DNA of 64,000 nucleotides from DATJLY01 sp035532935 (GCA_035532935.1 DATKQE010000109.1:35398-99397), one strand, 5' to 3'; shown: positions 1 to 9,038, counted from the stretch's first letter. Translations and numbers: made by a program. The notes: generated by a model from the letters alone, not told the origin.

Positions 1-507
1 GGCGAGCGCCGCCGCGCTTCGCACCGACAAGAGGTGGAGGATCGGACGATTGAGCGCGAGCGCAACCGGCAGGTTGGGATAGGCGATGGTCTGGTTGGCG
101 GTGAGGACATAGGTGATGCCCTGTAGCGTCAAGAGCCCGCCCAGGGTCACGCCGACCGAATTGAGCCGCAGCCGGGTCATGATGACGCCCTGGATCGCGC
201 CCGCCCCAAGTCCCGCCGCGACGCCGCAGAGCAGTCCGAGCGCCGGGCTTCCGACCCCGGTCAGCACGGCGATGCAGCCGGCCAGGCTCATCATGCTTGC
301 GACCGAGAGATCGAACTCGCGCACCAGCATCGACAGTCCCAGCCCCAGCGCCACCGGTCCCAGCGTCGCGAACAACTGCAGCACGCTGAAGAGCGTCGCG
401 AGCGAGAAGAAATATCCGGTGCCGCGGTCCATGAGCGCCAGCACCGCGACCGCGCCCGCCAGGATCGTGAACGGGCGCCAGCGCGGCCCGATCGCGGCCG
501 CGATCAT
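1..507 (-). CDS. Sugar ABC transporter permease, RbsC/XylH-like (3' part outside window)
   Basis: Inner-membrane permease of a carbohydrate-type ABC importer, incomplete because the reading frame runs off the left edge (169 codons seen). The N-terminus has a short cytoplasmic segment, then hydrophobic stretches and the family-typical segment LGLGLSMLVREFDLSVASMM (about residues 50-70), in which the conserved E-x-D-L-S-V motif of BPD_transp_2 permeases is clear. The start ATG overlaps the stop of the upstream permease gene in an ATGA, so the two are probably translationally coupled. With the next three genes it makes a complete importer: two permeases, a double ATPase and a binding protein. 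The substrate cannot be told from sequence; a pentose or hexose is typical of the family. Confidence 0.88.
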   Translation of the reverse strand, partial: MIAAAIGPRWRPFTILAGAVAVLALMDRGTGYFFSLATLFSVLQLFATLGPVALGLGLSMLVREFDLSVASMMSLAGCIAVLTGVGSPALGLLCGVAAGLGAGAIQGVIMTRLRLNSVGVTLGGLLTLQGITYVLTANQTIAYPNLPVALALNRPILHLLSVRSAAALA

Positions 508-1481
508 TCCCGCTCGCCGATGGTATGCAGCATGATCACGCCGAGCACGATCAGGCCGGTGACGAGGTACTGCAGTTGCTCGTCGAAGCCGCGCAGCAGC
601 AGCACGACCTGGACCGCGGCGATCACGGTGACGCCGATCATGGTGCGCAGCACCGAGCCCTGGCCGCCCTGGATCGCGGTCCCGCCGACCAGCACCGCGG
701 CGATGGCGCTGTAGTCGTAGCCCGCGCCCAACTCCATGTCGCCCGAGCCGTAGCGTGCCGCCAGCAGCACGCCCGACAAGCCCGCGAACGCGCCCGCGAG
801 CGCGTAGGCGCCGGCGACGACGCGCTCGGTCCTGATGCCGACCAGCTCGGCCGCGCGCCAATTGCTGCCGACCATGCGCATGGCGCGGCCGAAGCGCGTC
901 CCTTGCAGCACGATCTCGCCGATCGCGACGGCGGCGAAGAAGATGAGCGCCGGCACCGGAAGCCCGCCGAGGCGCCCACGGAACAGCTCGAACCCGGCGG
1001 CGGCGGGATAAATGCGCTGCCCGCCGGTGACGAGCTCGGAAATCCCGGTGATGAGGGCGAGCGCGGCGATGCTCACGAGAATGGGATTGGCGCGGAAATA
1101 TCCGACCAGCGCGCCCTGCGCCGCGGTGACGGCGATGCCGAAGAGGAGCGCGACGGCGAGCGCGCCGATGATGCCGAGCGCAAGCGACGACAGGAACACC
1201 AGCGCCGCCGCCGAGAGGGTCACGCCGAGGCACAGCGACATGATGTTGCCGGTCAGCGTGATGAAGGTCATGCCGACGGCGACGCAGCCGATGAAGGACA
1301 CCGCGTTCAGAAGCGAGATGATGCTGAGCGGCGACAGGAATCCGGGCGTGGCCAGCGACCAGGCCGCCAGCGCGCCCAACGCGAACACGCGGATGAAGAG
1401 CGCGACGCGGCGCCGCGCCGCACCCGAAAGCCGGGGGCGGCGATCCCCCAGCGTCGGGCGCGGCGCGGCGTCGGCGGTCAT
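504..1481 (-). CDS. Sugar ABC transporter permease, RbsC-like
   Basis: Second inner-membrane permease of the same importer, 325 residues, the usual length for RbsC/AraH-type permeases. After a basic cytoplasmic N-terminus (about 30 residues) come multiple hydrophobic segments; the C-terminal half has the family signature VLVGGTAIQGGQGSVLRTMI, which matches the conserved GG-T-x(4)-GG-x-GS loop that contacts the ATPase. Start ATG overlaps the ATPase stop by 4 bases (ATGA) and its own stop overlaps the next start in the same way. Tight coupling implies one polycistronic message from the binding-protein gene downward. Two non-identical permeases suggest a heterodimeric channel, as in xylose- and erythritol-type systems. 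Confidence 0.9.
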   Translation of the reverse strand: MTADAAPRPTLGDRRPRLSGAARRRVALFIRVFALGALAAWSLATPGFLSPLSIISLLNAVSFIGCVAVGMTFITLTGNIMSLCLGVTLSAAALVFLSSLALGIIGALAVALLFGIAVTAAQGALVGYFRANPILVSIAALALITGISELVTGGQRIYPAAAGFELFRGRLGGLPVPALIFFAAVAIGEIVLQGTRFGRAMRMVGSNWRAAELVGIRTERVVAGAYALAGAFAGLSGVLLAARYGSGDMELGAGYDYSAIAAVLVGGTAIQGGQGSVLRTMIGVTVIAAVQVVLLLRGFDEQLQYLVTGLIVLGVIMLHTIGERE

Positions 1482-2977
1482 GCCGCGGCGGCGGGATGGG
1501 TGATGTCGGCGAGCACCTGGTGCATGCTCGCCTCGCCGCGCCGATAGCGCCCCACCTGCCGGCCGCGATAGAGCGTGATGATGAGGTCCGCCATGCCCAG
1601 CACTTCCTCGAGATCCGAGGATGCCATCACGACCGCATGGCCATTGTCGCAGAAGGCGCGAATGAGCCGGTAGATCTCCGCGCGCGCGCCGACATCGACG
1701 CCGCGGGTCGGCTCGTTCATCAACAGGACGCCCGGGCGCTCGGGCTGCAGCGACCGGCCGAACGCGAGCTTCTGCTGATTGCCGCCGCTCAATTCGCCGG
1801 CCCGCGAGCGCAGCCGCGTGCCGTCGATGCCGACCGCGCCGGCTAACTCGCGCGCCGTCGCCGCAAGCCGCCAGCGGCGCAGGAAGCCGAGACGGCTCAA
1901 CGCGCGGAGCCGGGTCGCGACCAGGTTCTCGCCAACGCTCAGGCGCAGGAACACGCCTTCGCCGGCGCGGTCCTCGGAGATGAACTGCACGCCCGCACGC
2001 AGCGCGCGCGGCACCGAGCGCGGCGTGACCGGCCTGCCCGCGATCCGCACCGCGCCCGAAGCCTCGGGCACGAGACCGGCCAAGGCCCTCAATGCCTCGC
2101 TCGCGCCCGAGCCCACCTGGCCCGCCAGGCACACCACCGTGCCGCGCTCGGCGACGAGATCGAAATCGGCCAGCACGCCCGGCACCGCGAGCCCGGTCAC
2201 GCTGAGGAGCGCCGCGCCGGCTGTGGGCTGCCATTGCGGATACATCGCGCTCATCGGCCGGCCGAGCATCATCTCCATCAGCCCGGCGCGGTCGATCTCG
2301 GCGGTGCGGCGCGTTCCGACCAGTTCGCCGTTGCGCATCACCGAGACCGTATCGCAGATCTCGAATACCTCGCCCAGGCGATGGGTGATGTAGACCACCG
2401 ACTTCCCCTCGGCCTTGAGCGCGCGCAGCGCCGCAAAGATGTGCTCGATCTCGGCATCCGACAGCGTCGCCGTCGGCTCGTCGAGAATGAAGACGCGCGC
2501 CTCGCGGGTCAGCATGCGGGCGAGCTCGACGAGCTGACGCTGGCCGATGCTGAGGCGCGCGACCCTCGTTTCGAGCGGCAATCCGCCGAGCCCCACCTGC
2601 TCGAGCGCGCGCCGCGCCCGCTCCTTCAACGCGCGCCGGCGGTGGAAGAACGGCACGGTACGGTTGCCGAGCCAAATATTGTCTTCGACCGAGAGCGCCG
2701 GCGCGAGCGACAGCTCCTGCGCCACGAGCGCGATACCGAGCGCCTGCGCCTCGCCCGGATCGCCGATCTCCCGCACCTTCCCGTCGATGCGCACGACCCC
2801 CGCATCGGCGCGATAGACGCCGGTGAGGAGCTTGACGAGCGTGCTTTTCCCCGCGCCGTTCTCGCCGCAAATGGCGCGGATCTCGCGGCCGCCCACCGCG
2901 AGCGATACGTTCTTCAGCACCTCGATCGCGCCGAACCGCTTGGTCGCGCCCTCGATGGCGACGACGGGCTCGGTCAT
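1478..2977 (-). CDS. Sugar ABC transporter ATP-binding protein, RbsA/MglA-like (two NBDs)
   Basis: Cytoplasmic ATPase of the importer, 499 residues, the normal length for duplicated-NBD sugar ATPases. NBD1 has Walker A GENGAGKST (residues 38-46), ABC signature LSIGQRQ and Walker B FILDEPTATLSD. NBD2 has the degenerate Walker A GQVGSGASEA, signature LSGGNQQK and LLMNEPTRGVDVGA. In the second Walker B the usual Asp before Glu is Asn (MNEP), and the Walker A lacks the Gly-Lys-Ser/Thr end, so NBD2 is probably the weak or non-hydrolytic half, a common pattern in this family. The ATG at 2977 is chosen because it directly precedes the first beta strand; an open frame extends farther upstream without family similarity. 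Confidence 0.92.
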   Translation of the reverse strand: MTEPVVAIEGATKRFGAIEVLKNVSLAVGGREIRAICGENGAGKSTLVKLLTGVYRADAGVVRIDGKVREIGDPGEAQALGIALVAQELSLAPALSVEDNIWLGNRTVPFFHRRRALKERARRALEQVGLGGLPLETRVARLSIGQRQLVELARMLTREARVFILDEPTATLSDAEIEHIFAALRALKAEGKSVVYITHRLGEVFEICDTVSVMRNGELVGTRRTAEIDRAGLMEMMLGRPMSAMYPQWQPTAGAALLSVTGLAVPGVLADFDLVAERGTVVCLAGQVGSGASEALRALAGLVPEASGAVRIAGRPVTPRSVPRALRAGVQFISEDRAGEGVFLRLSVGENLVATRLRALSRLGFLRRWRLAATARELAGAVGIDGTRLRSRAGELSGGNQQKLAFGRSLQPERPGVLLMNEPTRGVDVGARAEIYRLIRAFCDNGHAVVMASSDLEEVLGMADLIITLYRGRQVGRYRRGEASMHQVLADITHPAAAA

Positions 2978-3017
2978 GGCGCCCCGCCCGAAGCGGTGCG
3001 CCATCGGCGCGGGCGGA

Positions 3018-3992
3018 TCAATAGCTGCACGCAGCGGCGAACTTCTCGACATTGGCGGCGGTGATGCCGTAGGACTTCACGATCTCGTCTTTCTTGAGCT
3101 TCGCGCCGTTGAAATAGGCGGCGATCTTCTTCGCGGCGAAGGTCGCCTCCTCGGTCGGGATCTGCGTCGCGGTGCTGAACTGCTCGCCCGATTTGATGTG
3201 GATGATGCCGTCCTTCATGCAGTTGCTGGCGACGACGACGATGCCCTTGTTCTTGACGCCGAGCTTCAATCCTGCCGACTCGACGCCCTGGATCGCCCCG
3301 GTCGCCTGGTTGTCGGCCATGGCGAAGATGCCATCCACGCCGCCCTTGCCGCTCTCGCGCACCAGGAGCTGGCCGGTGACCGTCTCGCTCACCGCGGTGT
3401 TCCACTTGCCGTCCTCCACGGCGACCAGGTGAATCCCCGGATGCTGCGCCAGCACGGCCTTGAAGGCCGCCATGCGCTGCTGCACGTGGAGCTGCTGGGC
3501 AAGGCCGGTGACGGCGATGACGTTGGCCTTGGTCTTGCCCTCCTCGGCCAGCGCCTTGACGAGATTCTCGCCGGCGATCCGGCCCAGATCGGAATGATCG
3601 GTTCCGATATAGGACAGGATCAGGTCGTCGTACTGCTTCTCCAGCGGCGTCGCCATCAGCACGACCGGCACGTGCGCCGCCTTGGCGCGGGTGAGCGCGG
3701 GAATGATCGCCCGGTCGTTGATGTAGTCGATGACGATGAGGTCGAATTTCTGCGCGATCGCGTCGTCGACCTGCTGCGATTGCAGCGCGGCGTCATAGGG
3801 GCTCTGCTGGTTGGTCACCTTCATGCCATAGCTTTGGGCGGCCTTGATGAAGGTCGAGGTCCAGGCGCCGACATAGGGATTGGTGTTGAGCGTGGCGAGC
3901 AGCGCGATGCGCTTGCCCTGCGGCGAGGCTTCGGCCCCGGCGCCGCACACAAGCGCGGCGATGAAGGCCATGATGGCGGCGAACAGGCGCAT
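3018..3992 (-). CDS. Periplasmic sugar-binding protein (Peripla_BP_4 type)
   Basis: Substrate-binding component of the sugar ABC importer, 324 residues. Residues 1-22 form a signal peptide (hydrophobic core FAAIMAFIAALVCG, cleavage near AGAEA). The mature part begins KRIALLATLNTNPYVGAWTS and shows the type 1 periplasmic-binding fold pattern with FDLIVIDYINDRAIIPAL and FAMADNQATGAIQGVE. A good ribosome binding site (AGAGGGG) lies 8-9 bases before the ATG at 3992, which decides the start over the longer open frame. It lies 28 bases after the amidase stop and 40 bases before the ATPase start, consistent with one operon. Confidence 0.88.
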   Translation of the reverse strand: MRLFAAIMAFIAALVCGAGAEASPQGKRIALLATLNTNPYVGAWTSTFIKAAQSYGMKVTNQQSPYDAALQSQQVDDAIAQKFDLIVIDYINDRAIIPALTRAKAAHVPVVLMATPLEKQYDDLILSYIGTDHSDLGRIAGENLVKALAEEGKTKANVIAVTGLAQQLHVQQRMAAFKAVLAQHPGIHLVAVEDGKWNTAVSETVTGQLLVRESGKGGVDGIFAMADNQATGAIQGVESAGLKLGVKNKGIVVVASNCMKDGIIHIKSGEQFSTATQIPTEEATFAAKKIAAYFNGAKLKKDEIVKSYGITAANVEKFAAACSY

Positions 3993-4020
3993 CGAAATTT
4001 CCCCTCTTTCGTGATTTGTT

Positions 4021-5400
4021 TCAGACCTCGCGGCCGAGTTCGCGCGCCGCAATCCACCGCGCCGTCGCGACCAGCCTCTCGTCGCCGTGCCAGGGGCCGA
4101 GAAGCTGGATCCCGACCGGCATGCCCTCGACCGCGAGCAGCGGCAGCGACATCGCCGGCGCGCCCAGCACCGACGATGCCTCGTTGTAGATGGCGCTGCC
4201 CTGGTCCATGCCGATGGGCCCGGGGCCGGGCGACGCCAGCGTGATGAAGCCGTCGACCCGGCGCGACAATTCCTCGTGCAGCCCGCGGACATAGGCGCGC
4301 TTCACCAGCGCCTCGCGGTAATGCGTCTCGGTGAGCCCGGCGCCGTCGGCGATAGAGCGCTTCAGCCGCGGCGGCATCTTGTCGGGATAGAGCGCGAGAT
4401 ATTGCAGCATCGGCCAGCGCATCTCGTAGCGATAGAGCGCGCGCCACAACTCGGGCATGACCGCAAGCTCGCGCTCGTACGTCTCGATCGCCGGATCGTC
4501 GCGGCGCGAAAGGATCGTGACGCCGGCCTGGGCGAGCCCGGCGAGGCTGCGCTCGAACGCTGCGCGCGTCGCCGCGTCGGTCTCCGTCCAGCCCGCCATG
4601 TCGAGCCGGATGAGCCGCGCCGGCTTCATCGGCGCGGGCGGCAGCGCGCCGCCATAAAGGCCGGGATAGCCCGGATCGCCGCCCGCCTGCGCGGCGGTAT
4701 AGCGCGCGGCGATCCAGAGATCGGCGAGCGAGCCGGCGAAGACGCCAACATGGTCCATGCTGTGCGCCATCGAGAACCCGCCCTGGCGGTTGATCGCGCC
4801 GAAGGTCGGCTTGATGGCGAAAGCGCCGCAGAAGCTGGCCGGGCGGATGGTCGAGCCGCGTGCATGCGTGCCGAGCGTCACCGGCAGCATGCGCGCCGCG
4901 ATCGCCGCGGCCGAGCCTGCCGACGATCCGCCGGGCGTGCGCCGCAGGTCGTGCGGATTGCGCGTGCGCGCGGGATCGCCCGAGCCGAGACATACCGTCT
5001 CGGTCTTGCCGACCAGCACGGCGCCGCCGTCGCGCAGCGCCGCGACCGGCGCCGCGTCGCGGATCGGACGATTGCCGCGGAACAGGTCCGAGCCGTACTC
5101 CGTCGGCATGTCGCGGGTTTCCATCAGGTCCTTGATGCCGGTGGGCAGGCCGTCGACGGGCGACAGCGCCTGACCCTGGCGATAGCGGACGGACGCCGCA
5201 TCGGCCGCCATGCGCGCGCCCTCGGTGTTGAGATAGGCGAAGGCCATGACCTCGCCCTCGCGCCGCGCGATGGTCTCGAGACAGCGTTCGAGATAGGCCC
5301 GCGGCGTGTCGCTGCCGTCGCGAAAGCGCGCGACCGCGTCGTGGAACGTCAACGGGCGGTCGGTTTTGGGATCGTAATGGGCTGCGCTTTGGTCGGGCAT
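4021..5400 (-). CDS. Amidase signature family protein
   Basis: Cytoplasmic amidase, 459 residues, the usual size of the family. The Ser-cisSer-Lys triad is visible: Lys90 in TGIKD, cis-Ser in TPGGSSAGSAAA (residues 159-160) and the nucleophile Ser183 in THARGSTIRPASFCG. The nucleophile loop reads ARGS rather than the commoner DTGGS/TGGS, so substrate choice may be unusual. It should hydrolyse a carboxamide to acid plus ammonia; the substrate is unknown. It sits between an NMT1-type binding protein and the binding protein of the sugar importer, on the same strand with short gaps (54 and 28 bases), which suggests uptake and hydrolysis of an amide-containing compound, possibly a sugar amide. That link is inference. 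Confidence 0.9.
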   Translation of the reverse strand: MPDQSAAHYDPKTDRPLTFHDAVARFRDGSDTPRAYLERCLETIARREGEVMAFAYLNTEGARMAADAASVRYRQGQALSPVDGLPTGIKDLMETRDMPTEYGSDLFRGNRPIRDAAPVAALRDGGAVLVGKTETVCLGSGDPARTRNPHDLRRTPGGSSAGSAAAIAARMLPVTLGTHARGSTIRPASFCGAFAIKPTFGAINRQGGFSMAHSMDHVGVFAGSLADLWIAARYTAAQAGGDPGYPGLYGGALPPAPMKPARLIRLDMAGWTETDAATRAAFERSLAGLAQAGVTILSRRDDPAIETYERELAVMPELWRALYRYEMRWPMLQYLALYPDKMPPRLKRSIADGAGLTETHYREALVKRAYVRGLHEELSRRVDGFITLASPGPGPIGMDQGSAIYNEASSVLGAPAMSLPLLAVEGMPVGIQLLGPWHGDERLVATARWIAARELGREV

Positions 5401-5454
5401 CGGCGGACCTCCATATCCTCGCGGTTCATCGCAATGGGCGTTCTCCCGGCGGAC

Positions 5455-6450
5455 TCATTTAACGCTCGCGGCCGCCTCATGCACCAGCGTGGCGTCGATC
5501 ACGTTCTTGAACGACAGCGGCTTATCGTAATTGAGCCGCCCGTTCTTGCGCATGACGCTTTCTTCCCGCCGCAAGCCGGGTTCGTATTTCGTGATATCGA
5601 GATTGGGATCGATGGCGAAGGGGGTGCACCGCTCGACCGCCTCGACCTTGAGCCCCGTCTGCTTGGCGATCATGGCGGCCAATTCCGGGTTCTGGTTGTA
5701 GTTGCCTTGCGTTTCGCGGGCGGCGCGGACGAGGGCGCGCAGGAAGTCGAGCGCCACCTTGGGGCGCTCATGCATGAACTTCTCGCTGTAGAAGACGAAG
5801 GTGGTGATGGTGCCGGCGCCGATCCCGGCCTCGGGCTTCAGCAGCTCGACCGTGCCGGCCATCTGAGCGGCGGTGGACAACGGCTCGGGCAGGAAGCCGG
5901 CATCGATCGCACCGTTCTTGAAGGCAACGAATTGCTCGGCGAAGCCGAGCGGCGTGAGGTTCACGTCCTTGAGCTCCATGCCGTATTTCTCGAGCATGAG
6001 CGTGAGGAAATATTCGGTAATGTCGCCGGGCGCATTGATGGCGACCTTGCGGCCTTTCAGATCCTTCGCGCTGCGGATCGTTCCGTTTTCCCAAAGCGCC
6101 TTGCGTACGAGCGGCTGCGTCGCCATGAGCGGCCCCTGGATGCCCATGGCCGCGACGACACGCAAGTCGAACCCGCGATGGGCGGCGTTGAAGAAGCCGG
6201 CCGTGGCCGCGCCGATGGCCACGTCGAGCCGTCCCGTCGCCAGCGAGGCCACGGCATCGAGGGCGCTGCGCACGTCGCCGGAGTCGATCTTGATGCCTGC
6301 CTGATCGAAATAGCCCTTCCCGACGGCGACGTAGAAGGGCGCCTGCCCGATGCTCTTGACGAGTTCGACCGAGACCGTTTCCGGCGTCGCGTGCGCAGCC
6401 GATGCCAGGAACCCGAGCCCTACCAACGCCAACGCCCAACGCTTGATCAT
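5455..6450 (-). CDS. ABC transporter substrate-binding protein, NMT1/SsuA-like
   Basis: Periplasmic binding protein of the NMT1/THI5/SsuA group, 331 residues. Residues 1-21 are a signal peptide (MIKRWALALVGLGFLASA, cleavage near AHA). The mature N-terminus VELVKSIGQAPFYVAVGKGY and the later segments GRLDVAIGAATAGFF and KDLKGRKVAINAPGDITEY are typical of type 2 periplasmic-binding folds. The ATG at 6450 follows a strong Shine-Dalgarno (GGGGAGGA). No permease or ATPase of the NMT1 type is near, so it is an orphan component or works with a transporter elsewhere. It may begin the operon that continues with the amidase and the sugar importer. Confidence 0.87.
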   Translation of the reverse strand: MIKRWALALVGLGFLASAAHATPETVSVELVKSIGQAPFYVAVGKGYFDQAGIKIDSGDVRSALDAVASLATGRLDVAIGAATAGFFNAAHRGFDLRVVAAMGIQGPLMATQPLVRKALWENGTIRSAKDLKGRKVAINAPGDITEYFLTLMLEKYGMELKDVNLTPLGFAEQFVAFKNGAIDAGFLPEPLSTAAQMAGTVELLKPEAGIGAGTITTFVFYSEKFMHERPKVALDFLRALVRAARETQGNYNQNPELAAMIAKQTGLKVEAVERCTPFAIDPNLDITKYEPGLRREESVMRKNGRLNYDKPLSFKNVIDATLVHEAAASVK

Positions 6451-6668
6451 CGCTGTTCCTCCCCGGAATTTCTCCGCCACGCCTTCGGCGCGGCTGTGAT
6501 GATGCGAGACCGGAATACACCGGATGGCGCATGCTGTCGCGCCAAAGTGCAACTTTTCGCGACCGCCGGCAAGGCATCCGCGCGCGGCGCCACAGGCGGT
6601 CCGCGGTGGCGGCGGCGCGGGAACGAAGCCCGTGTCCGCGCGCTTGCGCCTGCGTTAAGCTTGTGTCG
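6451..6668. promoter_or_regulatory. Divergent intergenic region
   Basis: This 218-base gap separates the leftward transport/amidase run from the rightward F420-reductase-like gene and must hold both promoters if the two runs are independent. No coding remnant was recognised. Close to the leftward start is only the ribosome binding site; clear -35/-10 boxes cannot be called with confidence in this G+C-rich stretch. Confidence 0.4.
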
Positions 6669-7346
6669 ATGGCAGGGGACAAGATTGCGATCCTGGGCGG
6701 CACCGGGGCGATGGGCGGGGCGCTGGCGCTGCGCTGGGCCAAGGCCGGGCTCGCGGTCGTGATCGGCTCGCGCGCGCCGCGCCGCGCCGAGGAAGCCGCG
6801 CGCGCGATCCTCGAGAAGGTACCGCACGCGGCGATTGCAGGCGGCGGCCTCGACGCGGCGGCGCGGGCGGCCGCGGTGGTGGTACTCGCCGTGCCCTATC
6901 CGGCGCATCGCGCGACGCTCGAGGCCGTGCACGCCGCGGTTCAGGGCAAGATCCTGGTCGACGTCACCGTGCCGCTGGAACTGCCGCGGGTGGCGCGCGT
7001 GGCGCTGCCGCCGGAAGGATCGGCGGCGGTTGCGGCGCAGGGCATTCTCGGCCCGGACGTGCGCGTGGTCGCCGCCTTCGAGACCGTGCCGGCGCGGCTG
7101 CTCGCGCTGCCGGATGCGGCGATCGACAGCGACGTTCTCGTCTGCGGCGACGACAAGGACGCGCGCGAGACCGTGATCGCGCTGGCCCGCGCCGCGGGAT
7201 TGAGCGCGCTCCATGGTGGCGCGCTCGCCAATGCCGCCGCGGCCGAAGCGCTCGCCTGCGTCCAGATCTTCTTCAACGGCCGCTATCGCGCTCCGGCGAG
7301 CGGCTTGCGCTTCACCGGCCTCGCCCGCGACGACGGATCGGCCTGA
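6669..7346 (+). CDS. NADPH-dependent F420 reductase-like (NpdG family) oxidoreductase
   Basis: Cytoplasmic Rossmann-fold protein of 225 residues, the size of NADPH:F420 oxidoreductases. The dinucleotide-binding motif KIAILGGTGAMGGALALRWA is at the extreme N-terminus, followed by VIGSRAPRRAEEAA (the basic residues after beta-2 fit NADPH preference) and VVVLAVPYPAHRATLE. The C-terminal part ends LRFTGL, as in the family. An in-frame GTG six bases upstream (6663) is an alternative start. Known members move hydride between NADPH and the deazaflavin F420; whether this organism makes F420 cannot be seen here, and a non-F420 imine or ketone reductase is possible. It is the only gene reading right before the ABM gene, which converges on it. 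Confidence 0.75.
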   Translation: MAGDKIAILGGTGAMGGALALRWAKAGLAVVIGSRAPRRAEEAARAILEKVPHAAIAGGGLDAAARAAAVVVLAVPYPAHRATLEAVHAAVQGKILVDVTVPLELPRVARVALPPEGSAAVAAQGILGPDVRVVAAFETVPARLLALPDAAIDSDVLVCGDDKDARETVIALARAAGLSALHGGALANAAAAEALACVQIFFNGRYRAPASGLRFTGLARDDGSA

Positions 7347-7355
7347 GCGGCGCGG

Positions 7356-7730
7356 TCAGCCGGCGGCGGCCTTGTCGAGCACGTGCTGCGGCGTGCTCGA
7401 GACCACTTCGGCATAGATCGGCTTGAACTTCTCGGGCCCGCCTTCGATCAGCGCCGCAAATGCCGGCCGCAGCGTCGCCATCTGCTTCAGGATCTCGGCA
7501 TGGACCTTGATGTCCCGCCACTCGCCGAGAAGATAGAAATGGTCGGGGTCGTTGACGTCGCGGCAGAGCACGCCGTCCTTGGCCTGTGCCTTCGATTTGT
7601 GCATCGGATTGACATCCGAATAGTCGAAATCGTCGAACAGGCGGATGAACTCCGCACCCTTGCCGGGCTTGACGCGGAAATCGTAGACATGAACGAAATT
7701 GCCAGCCTGGCACAGCGAAACAAGCGCCAT
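7356..7730 (-). CDS. ABM-domain (antibiotic biosynthesis monooxygenase-like) small protein
   Basis: Small cytoplasmic protein of 124 residues with a dimeric alpha/beta-barrel pattern: FVHVYDFRVKPGKGAEFIRL (strand 1 and helix 1), later FYLLGEWRDIKVHAEILKQM. These fit the ABM superfamily, whose members include cofactor-less monooxygenases and many of unknown role. The ATG at 7730 is preferred over the GTG at 7736 because GGAGG lies five bases before the ATG. It is transcribed divergently from the enamidase-like gene and convergently to the reductase, 9 bases away. Specific function unknown. Confidence 0.7.
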   Translation of the reverse strand: MALVSLCQAGNFVHVYDFRVKPGKGAEFIRLFDDFDYSDVNPMHKSKAQAKDGVLCRDVNDPDHFYLLGEWRDIKVHAEILKQMATLRPAFAALIEGGPEKFKPIYAEVVSSTPQHVLDKAAAG

Positions 7731-7811
7731 TTGCACCTCCTCGGGTTGCGCCGACTATACTCTGCCGGCGGCGCGGACTGAAGCGCGCCGATGGGGGCGA
7801 AGGGCGGAGCG

Positions 7812-9038
7812 ATGCGCACCATCATTGCCAATATCGGCGAGTTGTTCACCGGCGACATCGCGGCACCCCTTGCGGCGGCGCGCGCGCTCCTGATCGAGGA
7901 CGGCGTGATCGCCGCGTTCGATCCCGCACCGGAGATGAAATGCGATGTCGTGCTCGATGCCAGAGGCGGGGCGGTGCTGCCGGGCCTGGTCGACGGCCAC
8001 GTGCATCCGGTGTTCGGCGAATGGACGCCGACGCAGGACGCGATCGGCTGGATCGGCAATTATCTCCACGGCGGCACCACCACCATGGTCTCGGCCGGCG
8101 AACTGCACACGCCCGGGCTCGATTATGCGAATCTCACGCCCGATCTCGTCACGTCGCTCGCCGAGGTGACGCGCGCGACCACGGGGCGCGTGCGCTGGAG
8201 CGGCGTCAAGCTCCACGCCGGGACGGTGCTGCTCGTGCCGGGCATGACGGAGGCGCATTTCGACCGCCTCGCGCGCGCCGGCGTCGGCTTTGCCAAGTTC
8301 CTGTTCTATCCCTTGGCCGTGAACCCGGACGAGGCGAAGCGCTACGTACGCTGGTGCCGCGAGCGCGGCATCCGGGTCAAGGTCCATACCGGCGGCGTAT
8401 CGCGCTCGGGTCTCAGCCAGATGTGCGGCTATGACATCCTGGCCTGGCTCGAGCCGGACATCGCCGCCCATGTCTCGGGCGGGCCGATCCCGATGCACGA
8501 CGAGGATCTGATGCGCACGGTGGAGGCGACCGCGTTTGCGCTCGAGATCTGCAGCTCGGGCAATGACCGTTCGACCCTGCTCGCGGTGCGGCGGTTGCAG
8601 GAGCTGGGTCGGCTCGACCGCCTCACCCTCGGCACCGATACGCCCGGCGGTACCGGCGTCATTCCGCGCGGCATGCTGCGCAACATCCTTTATCTTTCGG
8701 CGGTGTGTGGGCTCGCGCCGGGCGAGGCGGTGGCCGTCGCCACCGGCAACACCGCGCGCCTGCACGGGCTCGCGGTGGGCATGCTGCGCCCGGGCGCGCC
8801 GGCCGATCTCGTCATCGCCGCGCCGGTCGAGGGCTCGAGCGGCACCACGCTCGGCGAGACCATCGCGCATGGCGATCTTCCCGGCATCTCTTATGTGCTG
8901 GTCGACGGTGCGGTGGTGGTGGATGGAAGGAGCCGCCAGACGCCGCCGCCCGGCGTCGCCGGACGCTTCATCGCCGCGCCGCCGGGCACGGAAGGCAGTC
9001 TCGGCGTGCTGCTCGCCGGCTGCTGCGGCTGCGGCTGA
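7812..9038 (+). CDS. Enamidase-like cyclic amidohydrolase
   Basis: Metal-dependent amidohydrolase, 408 residues from the ATG at 7812 (GGGCGGAG precedes it; an in-frame ATG at 7791 is an alternative). Metal ligands are visible: His63 and His65 in LVDGHVHP, likely carbamylated Lys162 in AKFLFYPL, His192 in VKVHTGG, His220 in AAHVSGGP and Asp276 in LGTDTPGG. The segments HVSGGPIPMHDEDL, GTDTPGGTGVIPRGMLRNI and GDLPGISYVLVDG closely follow enamidase of anaerobic nicotinate degradation (EC 3.5.2.18), as I recall that family. It probably opens a cyclic amide or enamide ring. Oddity: the protein ends LAGCCGCG, a cysteine cluster not expected in the family. Confidence 0.82.
   Translation: MRTIIANIGELFTGDIAAPLAAARALLIEDGVIAAFDPAPEMKCDVVLDARGGAVLPGLVDGHVHPVFGEWTPTQDAIGWIGNYLHGGTTTMVSAGELHTPGLDYANLTPDLVTSLAEVTRATTGRVRWSGVKLHAGTVLLVPGMTEAHFDRLARAGVGFAKFLFYPLAVNPDEAKRYVRWCRERGIRVKVHTGGVSRSGLSQMCGYDILAWLEPDIAAHVSGGPIPMHDEDLMRTVEATAFALEICSSGNDRSTLLAVRRLQELGRLDRLTLGTDTPGGTGVIPRGMLRNILYLSAVCGLAPGEAVAVATGNTARLHGLAVGMLRPGAPADLVIAAPVEGSSGTTLGETIAHGDLPGISYVLVDGAVVVDGRSRQTPPPGVAGRFIAAPPGTEGSLGVLLAGCCGCG

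Noticed and set aside
4087..6660. Long plus-strand frame opposite the amidase and NMT1-type binding protein genes
   Set aside because: Same reason; the minus-strand genes show catalytic motifs, signal peptide and ribosome binding sites, whereas this frame shows none.
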